Assembly: GCF_900496995.4 (NCBI RefSeq)
Contig: NC_044005.1
Span: forward strand, 27,161,363-27,225,362
Direction of reading: 5' to 3'
From: Aquila chrysaetos chrysaetos
Lineage: Eukaryota; Chordata; Aves; Accipitriformes; Accipitridae
Length of the DNA: 64,000 nucleotides
Shown here: positions 10,601-24,800 of the stretch, in pieces
How the letters are laid out: the number at the start of each line of letters is the position of its first letter
Numbering within the stretch: position 1 is the first letter of the stretch
Notes under the pieces: generated by a model
Databases searched by the model: none
What the model was told of the DNA's origin: nothing
What the model saw: the letters and a program-made list of their open reading frames with translations, nothing else
Made by a program: the position numbers and the translations under genes

Positions 10601-12764
10601 AAGAGGAAGGTTGATGAGGCGGGAGTAAGGAGGAAGTGGCAGCTGAGGCGGTGATATGGCAGGCAGGAAGAGCGCATCACTTACATCCCCAGAAGAGCTG
10701 ACTCTCTTTACAGAGAGTTGCTGTGGTGAATGTGGGTTTGTTCATTTCATTCTCACTCCTTTATATAATCTGTGTTCTGAATGAGTAGATACCGACTGTG
10801 TAGGTTCTGTGGCTTTTCTTCTGGCATATGTCCTGGTTTTTGTGGGCTGCATCAATCCTTGCTGTTAGATTTTTTTTTTTTTTTTTTTTTAATCTCAATC
10901 TTGACAGTAGACTGTAATTTAGTGGATAGTGCTGCTGAAACTGAAATGCCTTATGAGGATACTAGTTTCCTGAATACCTAAAACAAGAGCAACAAAAGAA
11001 ATTATCTAGTTTGCTTTGGGATCCAAGAACTTTCAAAGATTTATTTATTTAATTATTTTTAGGCTTGACTATAAATAGCCCTCTAGATTTGGGCAAAATC
11101 AGTCTGAGAATAGTACGTGGCATTTTGTGGGTTGTGAAGGCTTGAAGTGGTACCTGCTCCTTAGCACTCATAAATAGCACGCAGGTTCTTAGCTGCACCA
11201 TCCTTTATAGCTCATTTCCTATGCATTTGATGTCTAGTGATATTCTTGCATCTTACACCTCTCACATGTTTCTACTTGCTAGATTTGCCCACAACAGTGG
11301 AGAGATCTAACCTTTCTCTCTCGTTTTTTTTCTTTTCCAGGGAAGCTAGCAAACAGCAGGCTATAGGGAGCAACATTGCAGGACAACCCTTTTCCACAAA
11401 GAGGAGGAAATTGCTGTGCTCAGGTTCTCACCTTTCAGCAGTGATTCTGTGATGCAAGTTCCAGGAGTTTCTGTGATAATCTTCTCTATGGCCTCTTCTT
11501 GCTGACATTAGCCCCAGTGTTGGGCACAAAGAGGAAGGATGCTGAAGAATGGGTACCCCCCTTTTGGCTTTTAGAACATGGGCACTTGTGTAAAGGTATG
11601 TGATTGCTCTTTGGTTGGAGGGATAGAGTATCTGTGGAGGCCAGCAGACAGTATTTGCTAGGCTGGAAAGTCATGGCTATTGTTGGGAGGAAATACCTCA
11701 TTTAAGCTTTCTGCATGCTGCTGTCCATTGCTGCTGCTGTTGAGATGACTGATAAATAACTCCCCTTTTGTGTTTGTTTAAAAAAAAATAAACAGAAAAA
11801 GCGGCTTGAATGCACAATGTAGCTTCTCACTAACTGAATGGTGACATGGCGAGCTATATTGTATGCATTAGTGTATGCCAAATTGTTTGTCTACTTGTCA
11901 CGTTCCTTGCTGCTGCTCTTCCGTCTGTCAGCTATGTCTTATCAACCAAACAGCATGTTGTTGTTCTGGGTGTGGTCTTTTTACTACATGTTTGTTTAGC
12001 AGTCCCCTCAGTGAGAACTTGATTCTAGATTGGTGTCTCTAAAAATTGCTGTAATCTTAATAGCGTACAAAACCAAGGTTTTAGCTTGTATGATGATCAG
12101 TGAGAGTTTCAGCGGAGATGCTCTGCTTTGCAGAAGTGAGCAGAAAAATACAGATGGACTGTTTTCCAGTTGCATTCGTACTTTCTGTAGTAGAGTTACA
12201 GGGCAAAAAATGGATTCAGCTCTGCCCTAGAAGGATTTTGTTTGTTCTGAACAAATGGGGATGGTCTTGTCTGCAACCCTTTTATTCCATAGCTTTTTCT
12301 TCTAAGGTTGCTGGTTGAGGGTCATCTTCTGTCCATTTTGGTGGTGGCTCTGTGATGTGCTTTCATGGCAGACTAGAAGTTAACTTTGTGACTTGCAGAA
12401 GCAAGCAGGTGTGAGAGTTTGGATGAGTGGCTTTTGGCTGGTGCTGTCGAACTTAGTGATCCTGCAAAAAGTAGCTCCTTCTTGCAGCAGCCAGAGCCTG
12501 CTCTCACTGGTTTCTGAGGATAATATGTTGTCCTTATAGATCCCTGAATCTGAATGGGAATCTGTGATGGAGGGAGAACTGTTCCTTGTAGCATGCTGTC
12601 CTCTTTGCATAAATCACAGTCTTACGGAATAATGCTTTAGGGATGTCCTTGGAGAGGAAGATAGATGATCGATAGGTATTTGTCTGAGGAATCATAGATT
12701 AAATTTAGGCCAGTGTGTGTGAGGAAGAGTCATTAGACTGGACTTGGCCTATTTTGTGTTCTAG
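7670..12764 (+). other. AREL1: AREL1 5' leader intron(s)
   Basis: About 5 kb of unique AT-rich sequence between the CpG island and the exon carrying the AREL1 start codon. It has poly-T runs near 8558 and 10870. A strong acceptor ('ttttttcttttccag') ends at 11340 and could mark an extra non-coding leader exon, but no convincing donor follows. No mobile element or other gene is recognised. Confidence 0.5.
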
Positions 12765-12824
12765 ATGCAGCTGTGATCCTCGGCTGTGTGTCTCACCGAA
12801 GGGACCTGATGTTTTACATTATTG
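12765..12824 (+). CDS. AREL1: AREL1 exon with start codon (coding 12809-12824)
   Basis: Acceptor is 'gtgttctag' ending at 12764. The exon carries 44 nt of leader, then ATG at 12809 encoding MFYII and the first base of Gly6, then donor 'gtaagtg'. The start context is weak (C at -3, T at +4). The leader begins with a three-codon upstream ORF (12765-12776, ATG CAG CTG TGA). Confidence 0.9.
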
Positions 12825-15800
12825 GTAAGTGAAGGAAAGGCTGCCACTGTCTTTGTTGACCTCTCCATAGGCTTTAGAAGGATTTCTTGAAAGCCTCTGC
12901 TTTCATGTTAGTTCAGAGTCTACCTAACAAACATGAAGTTACTGTCACCCCACACTGTGCCCTCCACCTGGCAGACTTGCCTCTCCACTATTCTTCTTGT
13001 TCCTAAAGTCCTTCCATTGACCTCATTCCTAAGCCACTCCTTTACTTTTTCTTTCAGGAACTAGTGCAGGGTTGTTGCCTTCATGATGCTTCTTAATCTA
13101 GCCTTAATGTGATGTGCAGGGGTTGTGTGGTTATATGACTGTTTTCCTTAAAGGAATCTCTGTAGTTCTAACTTGCAGCTCAAAGGGAATTCCATGCTTC
13201 TGTTGGGATGTCTGCTAGCCATACCTGAGACTCTGTACCACCTTTACATATTTCCTCTGTTTGCAGTCATTTGCAGAGTTTTAAGGGACTTGTTATTCTC
13301 TAACCTTACTTGTAGCATAACACAAACCATAAATGTTCACACAATAGCTTCTGCCTTAAACACCTAATTTGCAGTTGAGTAGAATGTCATTAATAAAAGG
13401 CATCTTGGGCTCACGCAGAGGAGATTTTGGTGCCTGACTCAGCCATGCTGCTGCAACCACCCTCTCTTCTCTCCTTGCTGCAGGTGGGATCACAGTATCT
13501 GTGGTAGCTTTCTTCTTCACCATTAAGTTCCTCTTTGAGCTTGCCGCACGTATAGTCAGCTTCCTTCAGCATGAGGACCGGGAACGCCGAGGGGAGCGCA
13601 CTATTTATGACTACGTGCGAGGCAACTACCTGGATCCCCGGTCCTGCAAAATCTCCTGGGATTGGAAGGACCCCTATGAGGTGGGCCATAGCATGGCCTT
13701 CCGAGTGCATGTAAGGGAATATTTCTGTTTCCATGCAGCTTTGGGGGCAGGAACAGAGGTCTGAGTTAGGGATGGGCTCTTCAAATGTTTTTTATTGGGG
13801 CCAAGGTGGATGTAACTTAGGAGTAGGAAAACTATCTTGTTTATGTCTTCTGCCACCCATAATTGTGTTGCAGAACTCTGTAAGTACATAGCTGAGGTTT
13901 GCGCTCCTTAAAATCTTATCTCCCTCTCTTTAGAATCCTCTGAAGAACCGGAGGAGACCAGGCTTGTCCTATCTACTGCTTCCTTTACTGGGAAGTGAGT
14001 GGGCTGAGCCTTGCCTTCAACAGACTTGGTGCTATCTTTTGGTTGTGCAGCTGAAGTTGGGAGCATGGGAATGGGCGTTTTACCAACTCAAGAATTGTAA
14101 AGCTTCATGGCCGCTCCCCATTCCTCCAAAATTGAGTGTTATTCTGTCTGACCTGGAAAAGCCTGCCAAGGATTCTTTTTTCTCTCCAATACCAAAAGGC
14201 CAAGTCTAGGGGAATGGGACAAGTATACAAATAAGATAGGTGAGGGGCCTGAACACTGAGAGTTTGAAGCTAAGTGGAGAAAGTTTGAACAGAATTTGCT
14301 GGGCTCGTGCCCACCTTTCTGCCCCACCTTCCCTACCCAGAAAGGTATTGAAATAAGAAGAAAGGTTCAGCTAGGTTGCCATACCCATACCTCTTGGTAA
14401 GGCGAGGAAAACCCTTCTGCTTGAAGGTGAATAAGGTGTTCTAACTCCAGGGCAGGCTGTGAAAAAGAGCTGAGGGGAAAGGATTTGTTCTGTTCCTGCT
14501 GTTTAAATTTATTCCGTTCACCTTACTGACTCTCACTCATGGCAGCTCCAGCAATGTGCCCTTCCACTTCATGCTTGTCTCCCATTTGCTTAGCCCTTTA
14601 TTCATCAACAGTAGCTGTTGCATGCAGTGTTTACTCTGACTGACAGTCAAGATACGTACTACTTCAGGCCCCACGACCTCCCTTATTTAGAAACGGAATA
14701 ATAGTAACCTCTTGCTGATTGCAGGCTGATTGCAGATGGCAGGCAGGGTCTGGCCACAAGCTGCAGCTCTTGAAGAGCCATGCACATAGGGTTTCAAGGT
14801 GTAAGTCTTTCCTTGTAAGGAAGTACTGGTTGAGGTATGTTACCCTCTGAAATTGTCCAGCAGATCACTTCTGTGGTTGAGCTGCCTGTGATTTTATGTA
14901 ACACGTCGTTTTCATGCTGATGCTTCTTATCAGCACAGACTGGGTCAGTCAGCTCCATAAGTCAGCATCTTCTCCACACTGTTTTCTGTAATAAATTGGT
15001 GAGAGCTTTTCCAGAGCCTAGCTGTACAAACGGACAAGATCTGCTTGTTTCTCCGAAAGGATGTGGCTTTGCTTTTTTCCTTTTGATAGTGGGTTCTCTT
15101 GGTTTCTGCTCTGATATTGCACTAACAGTGCAGAGAAGAAATGCCTAGTGGCATGTTCTTTTCAGGGCACTCATTTGAACCCCAGCACAAAAGAGAATGA
15201 GGCTGTTCAATGCCCACTTGTGCCCTGTTTGCTTCGGAGAACACAGCCTGTGTGACAGAGCTGGCTCTTAATTTTTTTTCCTTTGCTGAGCTGGGGTTCT
15301 TGCCCTTGTTTCCTCGAGGCGACTTGCTTTCTCTTCCTCTGTGCACTGCATATTTTTGCTGACCTGGACTTCTCCATTTCCCATGCAGTTATTCTATAAA
15401 AATGGGCAACCCTTCCCTGCTCACCGGCCTGTGGGGCTGCGAGTTCACATCTGCCATGTGGAGCTAGCAATTGATATTCCTGTAACCCAGGAAGTTCTTC
15501 AGGAGCCTAATTCCAATGTGGTGAAAGTGGCCTTCACTGTGCGCAGGGCTGGGAGATACGAGATCACTGTAAAACTCGGTGGCTTGAATGTGGCTTACAG
15601 CCCGTACTACAAGGTGTTCCAGCCAGGTAAGATCTAACTGGCCCTCTAATGATTCAAAGTGGATTTGGAGGTATTGGAGGCAGTTAGGTAAATGTGTTTC
15701 CAGCTAAAATAGGTAGGTGACAGGGAAAGGGTTACCCTTCACCATTTTCCTCTTGCCATGTGTAGATCCCAGCAATAGACCCATGACTAAAACATACTTG

Positions 15801-18800
15801 TGACTACCAGTATGTGGCAAAATAGAAACTGCCTTACAGAATAAGTCGTTAGTGCTGCTTAAACTCCCTAACCACTTATGTCATGTTCTCCGTTTTGTAG
15901 TAACTTCTTCATGATCCATCCAGTAGTCAGAGAATGCCTTTTGTAAAAGTACTGAGTTATTTGCATCTGAATTGGAAATGCTGTCATGATTTGACTCTTC
16001 CTCTTTTGAATACCCTACTCTATTCTTTTAAGCTCCTGGAGCAGTTGATACCTTTGATTATATGCTTCTTTAAAAACTTTTTTATCCATTTTAAATTGGT
16101 TTCCTTCTACTTTTGTTTTTTGACCCCAATCAGCATCTTTTATATTTCATGTACATGTTCATTGAAAGTATCTCTATTCCATTGCATTGTGAATAGATAC
16201 AAAGCTTGCTAATGTACCTCGTCAGAAAGGGGAAGCTCAGGTTTAATTTGGATACCCTTCAGGCTAAAGTTTGTTTGGTAAGCTGAATTTGCAGGTTTCC
16301 TTGGATGTCAGCTGACTTGTATTTTGTATGTGCAGTGGGAGCAAGTTCTTGAGCTGAAGGTTAGAATGGTGGAAAAAACATTCTTTAGAAGGCTAGTAAC
16401 TGGGTTTGCTATATCAGTATTAATTTTCTGACCCAAGGCAAACCCTGTGCACCACATCATGTATTTCAGTGCTCAGGTACTTTATTTTTTGAATGTAGGG
16501 GCCTAGAATGTGTTTAGATTTGATCCATTTTCAAGGGTATTGTGCCCCAGTTGCTTTTCCTTTGCTCTTGGTAGCTTCAGCTTGGAATTTGTTTGACTCT
16601 AAACTGTTATTGTCTTCAGGGATGGTGGTTCCCTCCAAAACCAAAATCGTCTGCCATTTCTCCACTCTGGTGCTGACGTGTGGACAGCAGCACACTCTGC
16701 AGATAGTTCCCAGAGATGAGTATGACAATCCCACCAGCAATTCTGTGTCCCTGATAGATGAGCACAATTACAGCCTCTCCATCTATGAGGTGAGTGCAAC
16801 CTCATCACTTGCCGCTTGACTTCAGGTGAGCTAGAGAGCCCCCTTTATTAATTTGTTTTCTGTTTAGCTGGGTCCTCAAGAAGAAGAGAGCTCTGACGTT
16901 GTGTTTGAGAAGTCTGTGGTGTCCAACCGGCAGACTTGCGAAGTGTTCTTCCGACTCACCTTGCACTGTAGGGGGTGTTTCCATGCCTGCATCTCCTACC
17001 AGAACCAGCCCATAAGCAATGGTGATTTTGACATCATTGTTCTAAGTGGTGAGTCGAGACCTACTCAGTATTCATTCTTCAGGTGTCCTCCTACAAGATG
17101 CTTTGCACACTTGTGTGGCAGAGCTAAATGTGGCTTCCCTGCAGGCTAGCCGTGCTTAATTACTCAAGGAATGCCTATTCATTTAAAAATGCTAAGGTAA
17201 ATGAATTTGCTCCTGACAGGGGAGATCTCTGAAGGCTGATACTCTGTTTCATCAGCTGATAAAAGCACGTGTGTTTTTTCCCCTATCTCAGGAGGTTTAC
17301 CTCTGAAATTAGGCAGTTTTTATTGCTTGCTAGTACTTAGCATCTGGGCCATACTGGAAGTGAGCCAGTCATGTATTGTATGTTATGCTATATAGATGAA
17401 CAACAGTGCATGTGACCTATGTGCTTTTTTACAATTTTATAATTCCTGGTTGCCTCAGGAGTAAGCCAGTCTGCAATATGGCTGTCAAGTGGCTATGCCT
17501 TCAAGCTGGTGCTCTGAGAGGGATGTTCTGTATGCCTTTTTCCTTTTTTCTTCAACCGGTCACTGAAGCCAGGACAGACAAACTGCTGTCTTGAAATCTT
17601 TTTGTCCCACTCCTGGGTTCTCTTCATCAGTTTCACTTGACCAGATTTTCCTTTGGATGTGTAGCCTTTTCTTTAAAATCATAGCAACTAATTTGCTGGT
17701 GGTCTGTGGATTCTTTACTTTTTGATTCTGGTCTCCATTAAGATTTACACAACTCTCTTACCTGTTTCATTCAGAGAATGAAAAGAACATTGTAGAACGC
17801 AATGTGTCCACCTCGGGTGTCAGTATTTACTTTGAAGCCTACCTTTATGATGCTCCTAGTTATACCAACACTCAGTGGCAACTTCCACCAACGCACCTGA
17901 GCTCCTCCCAGCGCCATCCTTCTACTGCAACTGAGGATGAAGATGAAGATTCTCCCTCTGACAGCCAAACACCTGAGAAAGTGAAGAAACCTAAAAAAGT
18001 GTACTGCTATGTGTCACCTAAGGTAGATATCACAAAGTTACCACTCTTTGGTGCATGTTTAAAGTACACTGCAACTGAAGAGCTTCCTTGTGCCCTATAT
18101 CTTAGCTCCAGATTTAGGTGCCTCAGATTTGGTTAAAAAAGGTTTGCCTAAGGCTAGGCAGTAAAACGTCTCAGTAGACTGAGAATAATGTTAAAATGCT
18201 CCTTGAAGTTTTAGGACTCCATGAGTCTTTCTAGGTCTGACCCAAAGCCTACTGGGAATTTTCTCACTGATTGTTCAATAGATATTCTGTTTGCCTTGCC
18301 TTAGCTCTGTTCAAGTCAGACCTGCAATTCCCTTTCTCAGTTTCTGATACCTGTAGGTTGGAAGATAGAGGAAGAGACTTCTCAGATTTTATGTCTTTGT
18401 CCTGTTTCATGAATGTTTCAGGGCAAAGAAAAGGAAAAAATGGGCAGAGGACAAAAGGTAAATGTATAAACAGAAAAACCAGGATTCAAGCAAGTCAAGA
18501 GAAACAGGATTCTCTTATAGTAAGAATATGTTAACAGAAACTATTACCCCTTATTATTGCCTACAAGCATCAGGGAAACTAGAAAGAAAATTCTGCTAAA
18601 TCTACTAATAAACTTAAATTCACTTTGCTAATCTAGCGATCTGAATGCATTCTGAAAAATGCAGTGATAGACATCAAAGTGAAAGACTAATCAAGGAATT
18701 GCTTTCCTGACAAAGAGAGAAAGAGGGCTGTGAAACAGTTACAGGATGGAGAGTGTTGCTAGAGAGTTCTAAATCTCTGCTGCATGCAGCTCTAAGAACT

Positions 18801-21800
18801 ACTTTGGGAGTGCTTGCTGGGTCCTTGTGAGCTTAGCATCCTTTCATCCTTGGGGTATCGTTCTGGACTTTTGTACTCTTTTCTATTGCGTTACCTGGTA
18901 AAGAAGATCACCAGAAGTGGGTACTGTTGCAGATTCCCTTTAGGTGCCAAAGTTGTTAATGCAATTCTGATGCCTGCATAATTGTATCCCTGGATAAGTC
19001 TATATATAATCTAGAGCATCTGTCCTGCACAGCAGATAACTTACTATGCTGTTATTTCTTTAAGGAGTTGCTGTTCGTATTTGCTTTGTTTCTGGAGAAA
19101 TGCTGCTTGTCATTTTTTCCAGTCATTGCAGCTAGAACAGGTTTGTGCAGGAAATGGTTGTGTTTTCTCTAAAGATGCTAAAATTTCATCTTAGCTTGTG
19201 CTCCAGAAGATGACAGTTCCATAGTTAGTGATTTGTTCTGGCAGAAATACACTGAGAAGAAATTTCTGCAAACCTCCTGGACTTAGCAATTGCAAGTGCT
19301 TTTTAAAAGTTGTTTGAAATGTTTGTGAAAATTAGGGAGTAGTAGCAATAGTTCTGTTAGCGTGACTTTTTCCAAAACCTTTTTGTTAATGCATTACAGA
19401 CTTGTCCTGAATTCAGCCTGTCAAGTGTACTTAACATTACCTTCCAATTAGTCTGGTGATGTTCTACTGAACACAATGGCTTATTGCTGTAAAACATGTC
19501 ATGCTGGGATCCCACATGCATCGTAAATGCATGCAGTAAAATCTTACTGACAAGTTGCTTACAGTTCTATACAGCTTTAAGGGTTTTTATTTATTGTGCC
19601 AGAAGAAGATTTCACCAAATGTTGCAGAAACCTGTCCCTGGGGTTGAAGGGAGGCCTGGCCTTATGGATTTGTCCTGTGCCTCATGTGTTTCAGGGACAG
19701 CCCTTAACAGATGTGTGACCTTTAACATTTTCTTTTCCTTGTGGTTGCTCAGCAATTCTCAGTGAAAGAATTTTACCTGAAGATTATTCCATGGCGCCTT
19801 TTCACCTTTAGAGTATGTCCTGGCACAAAGGTAAGTCTCTTTCCATGCAGCTATCGCTGCACCTCCATGTTGTTAGCTTGTGGTCCTTGTGAATCACAGT
19901 TTGATTTTTCCTGTTGGAGAGAAGGGCTTCCACCCACAACAACATTTTGTTGCATAAGATTCAACTGTGGAATTCCCTCTCATTGCCTGAATTCTGCTAA
20001 TATTTATGAACAGGAGCCAGTTGTATCACTCCTTCCTGCCCTTTGTCCCAATGCTAGGCAAAAATCTTGATTTCTTTTGCATTTCCCATGTTTATTTTCC
20101 TCATAACCTTGCTAAAATGCTGTGGTGGTGTCCACTGAAGCCCCTAGGCTAGGGTGTGAAGTTTGAAGCAGCCTCCTAACTGGAGTCTGGATGCTTGAAA
20201 TAGTGTTCCTGTTAACTGCATCTACGTAAGTGAGCAGAGAAAGTTTTAGAGCACAGGTGGTGTTGCTCTGTCTACTGAACATACTGTGCCTTCTGCATGA
20301 TTGGTTTACCCGTTCTTGCATCTTTTTGCTGCTAGTTTTCATACCTTGGTCCTGACCCTGTGCACAAATTACTGACACTGGTGGTGGATGATGGGATCCA
20401 ACCCCCTGTGGAGCTCAGCTGCAAGGAGAGGAACATCTTGGCAGCCACTTTCATTCGCTCTCTGCATAAAAACATAGGTAAAGGGGTGGTGAGGTGGGTA
20501 CAGTAGTCAGGAAGTTAGCACTTGAGTCTGCTGGTTTCCCCAGGGAATGAGGATTGCCAGCACTGAATGACCTCTGATGAGGACTCTGATTCCCAGAGTC
20601 TCATGTTCTGTTCCTGTTGGTGCTTCCAGTGAATGTATTTCATCATGCCAGCTGTTCCTTTTCAGTTTGGCTTTTCTGTCAGGCTCTTTGAAAGCACACC
20701 TGTGAGTATCTGAATGTCAGCAAGACTAACTGCAAACTGCCTTTAGAGTTCTGTCTCCAAACCTTGCTGTAAAAAACTCATCCTTGGGCTGTAAAGCTGA
20801 CCTGTTGTCATGGTTTAACCACAGCCAGCAACTAAGCACCACGCAGCTGCTCACTCACTCCCTGCCCCGCAGTGGGATGGGGCAGAGAATTGGAAAGAAA
20901 AAGATAAAACTCGTGGGTTGAGGTAAGAACAGTTTAATAAAACAGAAAGGAAGAAACTAATAATGACAGTAATAACAATAATAAAATGACAGTAATAATT
21001 AAAGGATTGGAATATACAAAACAAGTGATGCACAATGCAATTGCTCACCGCTTGCTGACCAATGCCATTAGTTCCTGAGCAGTGATCCCCCCAGGCCAAC
21101 TCCCCCCAGTTTATATACTGGGCATGATGTCACATGGTATGGAATACCCCGTTGGCCAGTTTGGGTCAGCTGCCCTGGCTGCGTCCCCTCCCAACTTCTT
21201 GTGCCCCTCCAGCCTTCTTGCTGGCTGGGCATGAGAAGCTGAAAAATCCTTGACTTGTTGCTAAGTGGTGTTTATACCAATGAAAAACATCAGTGTGTGT
21301 TATCAACATTATTTTCATACTGAATCCAAAACTTAACACTATACCAGCTACTAGAAAGAAAGTTAACTCTTTCCCAGCCAAAAACAGGACACCTGTGCAG
21401 TTAGTCTTAGGAATGCCTTCTAGATGTTCGAGGTATTGACAGCTCAGGCCTGACCCAAATTGTCACTATTCTCAGGGGGCTCAGAGACCTTCCAGGACAA
21501 AGTGAACTTCTTTCAGCGAGAGCTACGTCAGGTGCATATGAAAAGACCTCATTCGAAGGTCACACTGAAGGTCAGCCGTCACTGTCTGCTGGAGTCGGTG
21601 AGTGTATAGGTCACTTCACTTAAAGCCCAATGCTTCCTTCATTCTTTTTTTTTCTGCTCAGTGCCTAAAGAAATCCAAACTGGCATGTGCTGGCGCAACC
21701 ACATTAAAATAATGAGTCCTTCTGTTTCAAGGCAGATGCCAGTAGACAGCTTGAGATGGAAAAAAGAAAAAAAAAAATAAATCTCAAGGTAGCTCCTCTG

Positions 21801-24800
21801 TGTTCAGGTTTGGTATTATGTGGGATGCTGTGTTCCTTCTCTACAGCCAGTAAGATCAGATCAGTTTCTTAAGTAATGAGGAAACTTCAGCTCTGATAAA
21901 CTTTTAAGGAACTTGTCGCAGAGTAAGTCAAGCCCTGAGAGATGTCTAGGGTAAATGCATGCATAGCCTGGAAAAACAGGAAATCTGCTGGTGCTATTCT
22001 GTCCCCACTTTACATTGGAACCTGAGGCCCAGAGCGAGAGTGTCTGCTTGGATCAGATTTGGGAGCAGAACCTAGAGCTCCTGAGTCTTTATCTACTGTT
22101 TTTCTTGTACAGAGCCATTCAGTGAGATAAGCTGTCAAGTCAGGTGTTACTGAGGTGCATGCATGAAACTCTTGCATCAACAGGCTTCTAGTAGTGGTTC
22201 AGTGTGATGATAAAATATTCTTTAGAGTCCTTGAGTTAAGCCTTCACCGATACTGACTTGACCTGATGTGCTTCTAAAATCGAATTTAAAAAAGCATCAT
22301 TCATATAATACAGTTCTTAACTGACATTCTAAATACTGTGTCCACAGCTCAGGCAGTTATCCTGACTTATTGTTTCCACATGTGTCTCACAACAGTAATG
22401 TTATAAAGATGGAAAAGAACATTTCTGGGGAAAGCAGGAGTGGCTGGGATTTCCCTTGACTTACACTCAGTAAATCTGTTTTTTAGAATATTTTCTGCAC
22501 GTACGAGCTTGCAGTGTTCATGAGATTATGTTTCGGTTAATAGCTTGCTACAAAATTACTTCACTTCTAAACAGCATTTCCATGACTATTTTTCCCGCTA
22601 TTTTGGAAATTCCTGCGCTGTCATGAGCACTGGTGTTACAGCCTGGTAAGACAAAATAAATTAAGGGCCATAATAATAATAAATGTAAGCTTTAGTGTCC
22701 AAGGTTGACAAGCACAATGAATGTGACCAAGGTGTTTAACCCAGAGGTATGACTAGCATGATGCTCTAACCTATTTGAAGATAAGCTAAGCCAAAGCTAC
22801 CTGTATGACTGAGGACTGCTGTGTAGCTTTTAAAATTTTCTTTAATTGGAATCCAGAATCAGGACACAGCAAGTTCTAGACACTGGAAATATTTTGCTAC
22901 TTTTTTGCATCGTGACTTGCTTTAAGTATGTACTCAGTGAACCCTTCAAGCTATTTTCTAATGCTCTCTGAAATGTTCTTTTTTTAATTCTAATTCGTGG
23001 GCTGAGAGTGCTTTACAGAAATTGCTCCTTCCCACAGGCATTTTAATACTTTAAACAATACTGTACTGCAGCCTTGAGAGGGATACATCTGTGCTGTGCT
23101 AAGACCTCACACTGGTTTTAAGACGAGCTGTATGTGGATAATGTGTCTTATAATAGAAAATGAGGAATGGACTTCTGTGGCTTTGGACAAATAAAAATTA
23201 GACCTTAGGAGTTCCTAATTCTCACTTTTATTCTTTAGAGTACTAGACTGTTTCTTGGTTTTTGTGTTGCTTAACTTGCCTATCCACATGTGCAGGATTG
23301 CATATTGGCTATGGGGTGCCAAGCAGTAATGGCTGCTGCCTTTTTTTTTTTTTTTTTTTTTTTGCAGTCTTTTAAAGCAACACGAAATTTTTCTGTTTCT
23401 GACTGGAGCAAAAACTTTGAAGTGATTTTTCAGGATGAAGAAGGTGAGTTATCTTGTGAATATGTTTAAGGAGGAAGTGAAAGGAATGATGGTGGAGTAG
23501 TTTTAGTCTGAAATTCTGGTTTCTTGTAATATGTCTATCCTTTGTGGCTTTCTAGTACTATCACTTTCTCACAGATGTTAGCAACTTACCCTGCCGGTGC
23601 TATTCTATCCGTACTTTACATAGGGACCTGAGGCCCAAATAAAAAATATTAGGACTAGGTTTGGGAGCAGAACCTAGAGTTCTAGAGTCCTTGTCTACTG
23701 CTTTTTTGCTATAGAGCTGTTCACTGTGGTGAGCTGTCATGTCAGGTAATAGTGAGCAGCATTCATGAAACTCTTGAATTGATGACCCATGGATGACCAG
23801 GCTTGTTTTATCTTGTAGCTCTGGACTGGGGAGGTCCACGCAGAGAGTGGTTTGAGCTCATCTGTAAGGCATTATTTGATACCACCAATCAACTCTTTAC
23901 TCGCTTTAGTGATAACAACCAGGCCTTGGTGAGTCTGCAGTTCCTATGCTTAATGCACAGAAATGTATGCGTTGACATGCTGATGGTTAAGTAATGCTGC
24001 TGCTATTAAGTGGTGTGCAACCTTACCCATTCTTTAGCTTGCCTGCACAGTCACTTCCAGTGCCTTTCTCAAAGCTTTGCTTAATGATCTTAACCCATTG
24101 AAGTGTCAAAGAACTGGCTGGATGAACAGCAGAGGGTGGCCAGTCAGCAGGGAAGGCTGGATTTCTGGGCAAGAGGAGGTGGCATCAGAGTGTCTAGAGG
24201 TTTTGTTGGATCTGAATGTTTCAGAATCCATTTCTGCTCTCGTACAGCTTCTGGCCTGTGCATGTGAAACGTTTTGTATCCTTCCTAGGCAGGCTCAGGC
24301 ATTTTACTTCTATTGCTTGGCTTTGAGAATATTACACTAAAGTTCTGGGGCAGCCTGAGAGATGCAGTGACTTGAACTAGTCCCATACTTGCTCTTTATT
24401 AGTCTTGTCTGGTTCTTGGATATTTCATTTTGCTTCCTCTTCACAGGTGCATCCAAATCCGGGGCGTCCCACATATTTACGACTCAAAGTATACGAATTT
24501 GCAGGCCGCCTAGTAGGAAAGTGTCTTTATGAATCATCTCTGGGAGGTGCTTACAAACAACTGGTTCGAGCTCGCTTCACCAGATCATTCCTGGCTCAGA
24601 TCATAGGACTTCGTATGCATTACAAGGTAAAGCTTCCCAGCCTTGTCTGAAGCCTGTATTGGTGTGGGGAGAGGTTGAGCGTTGGTGTAGTAGAAGCAGA
24701 TCCAGAGTCCTGGTTAACAATGTATGATTTTCTTTCTTCCCTCCATGTCCCTGCCTTCTTTTTCTTTCACACAGTATTTTGAAACGGATGACCCAGAATT

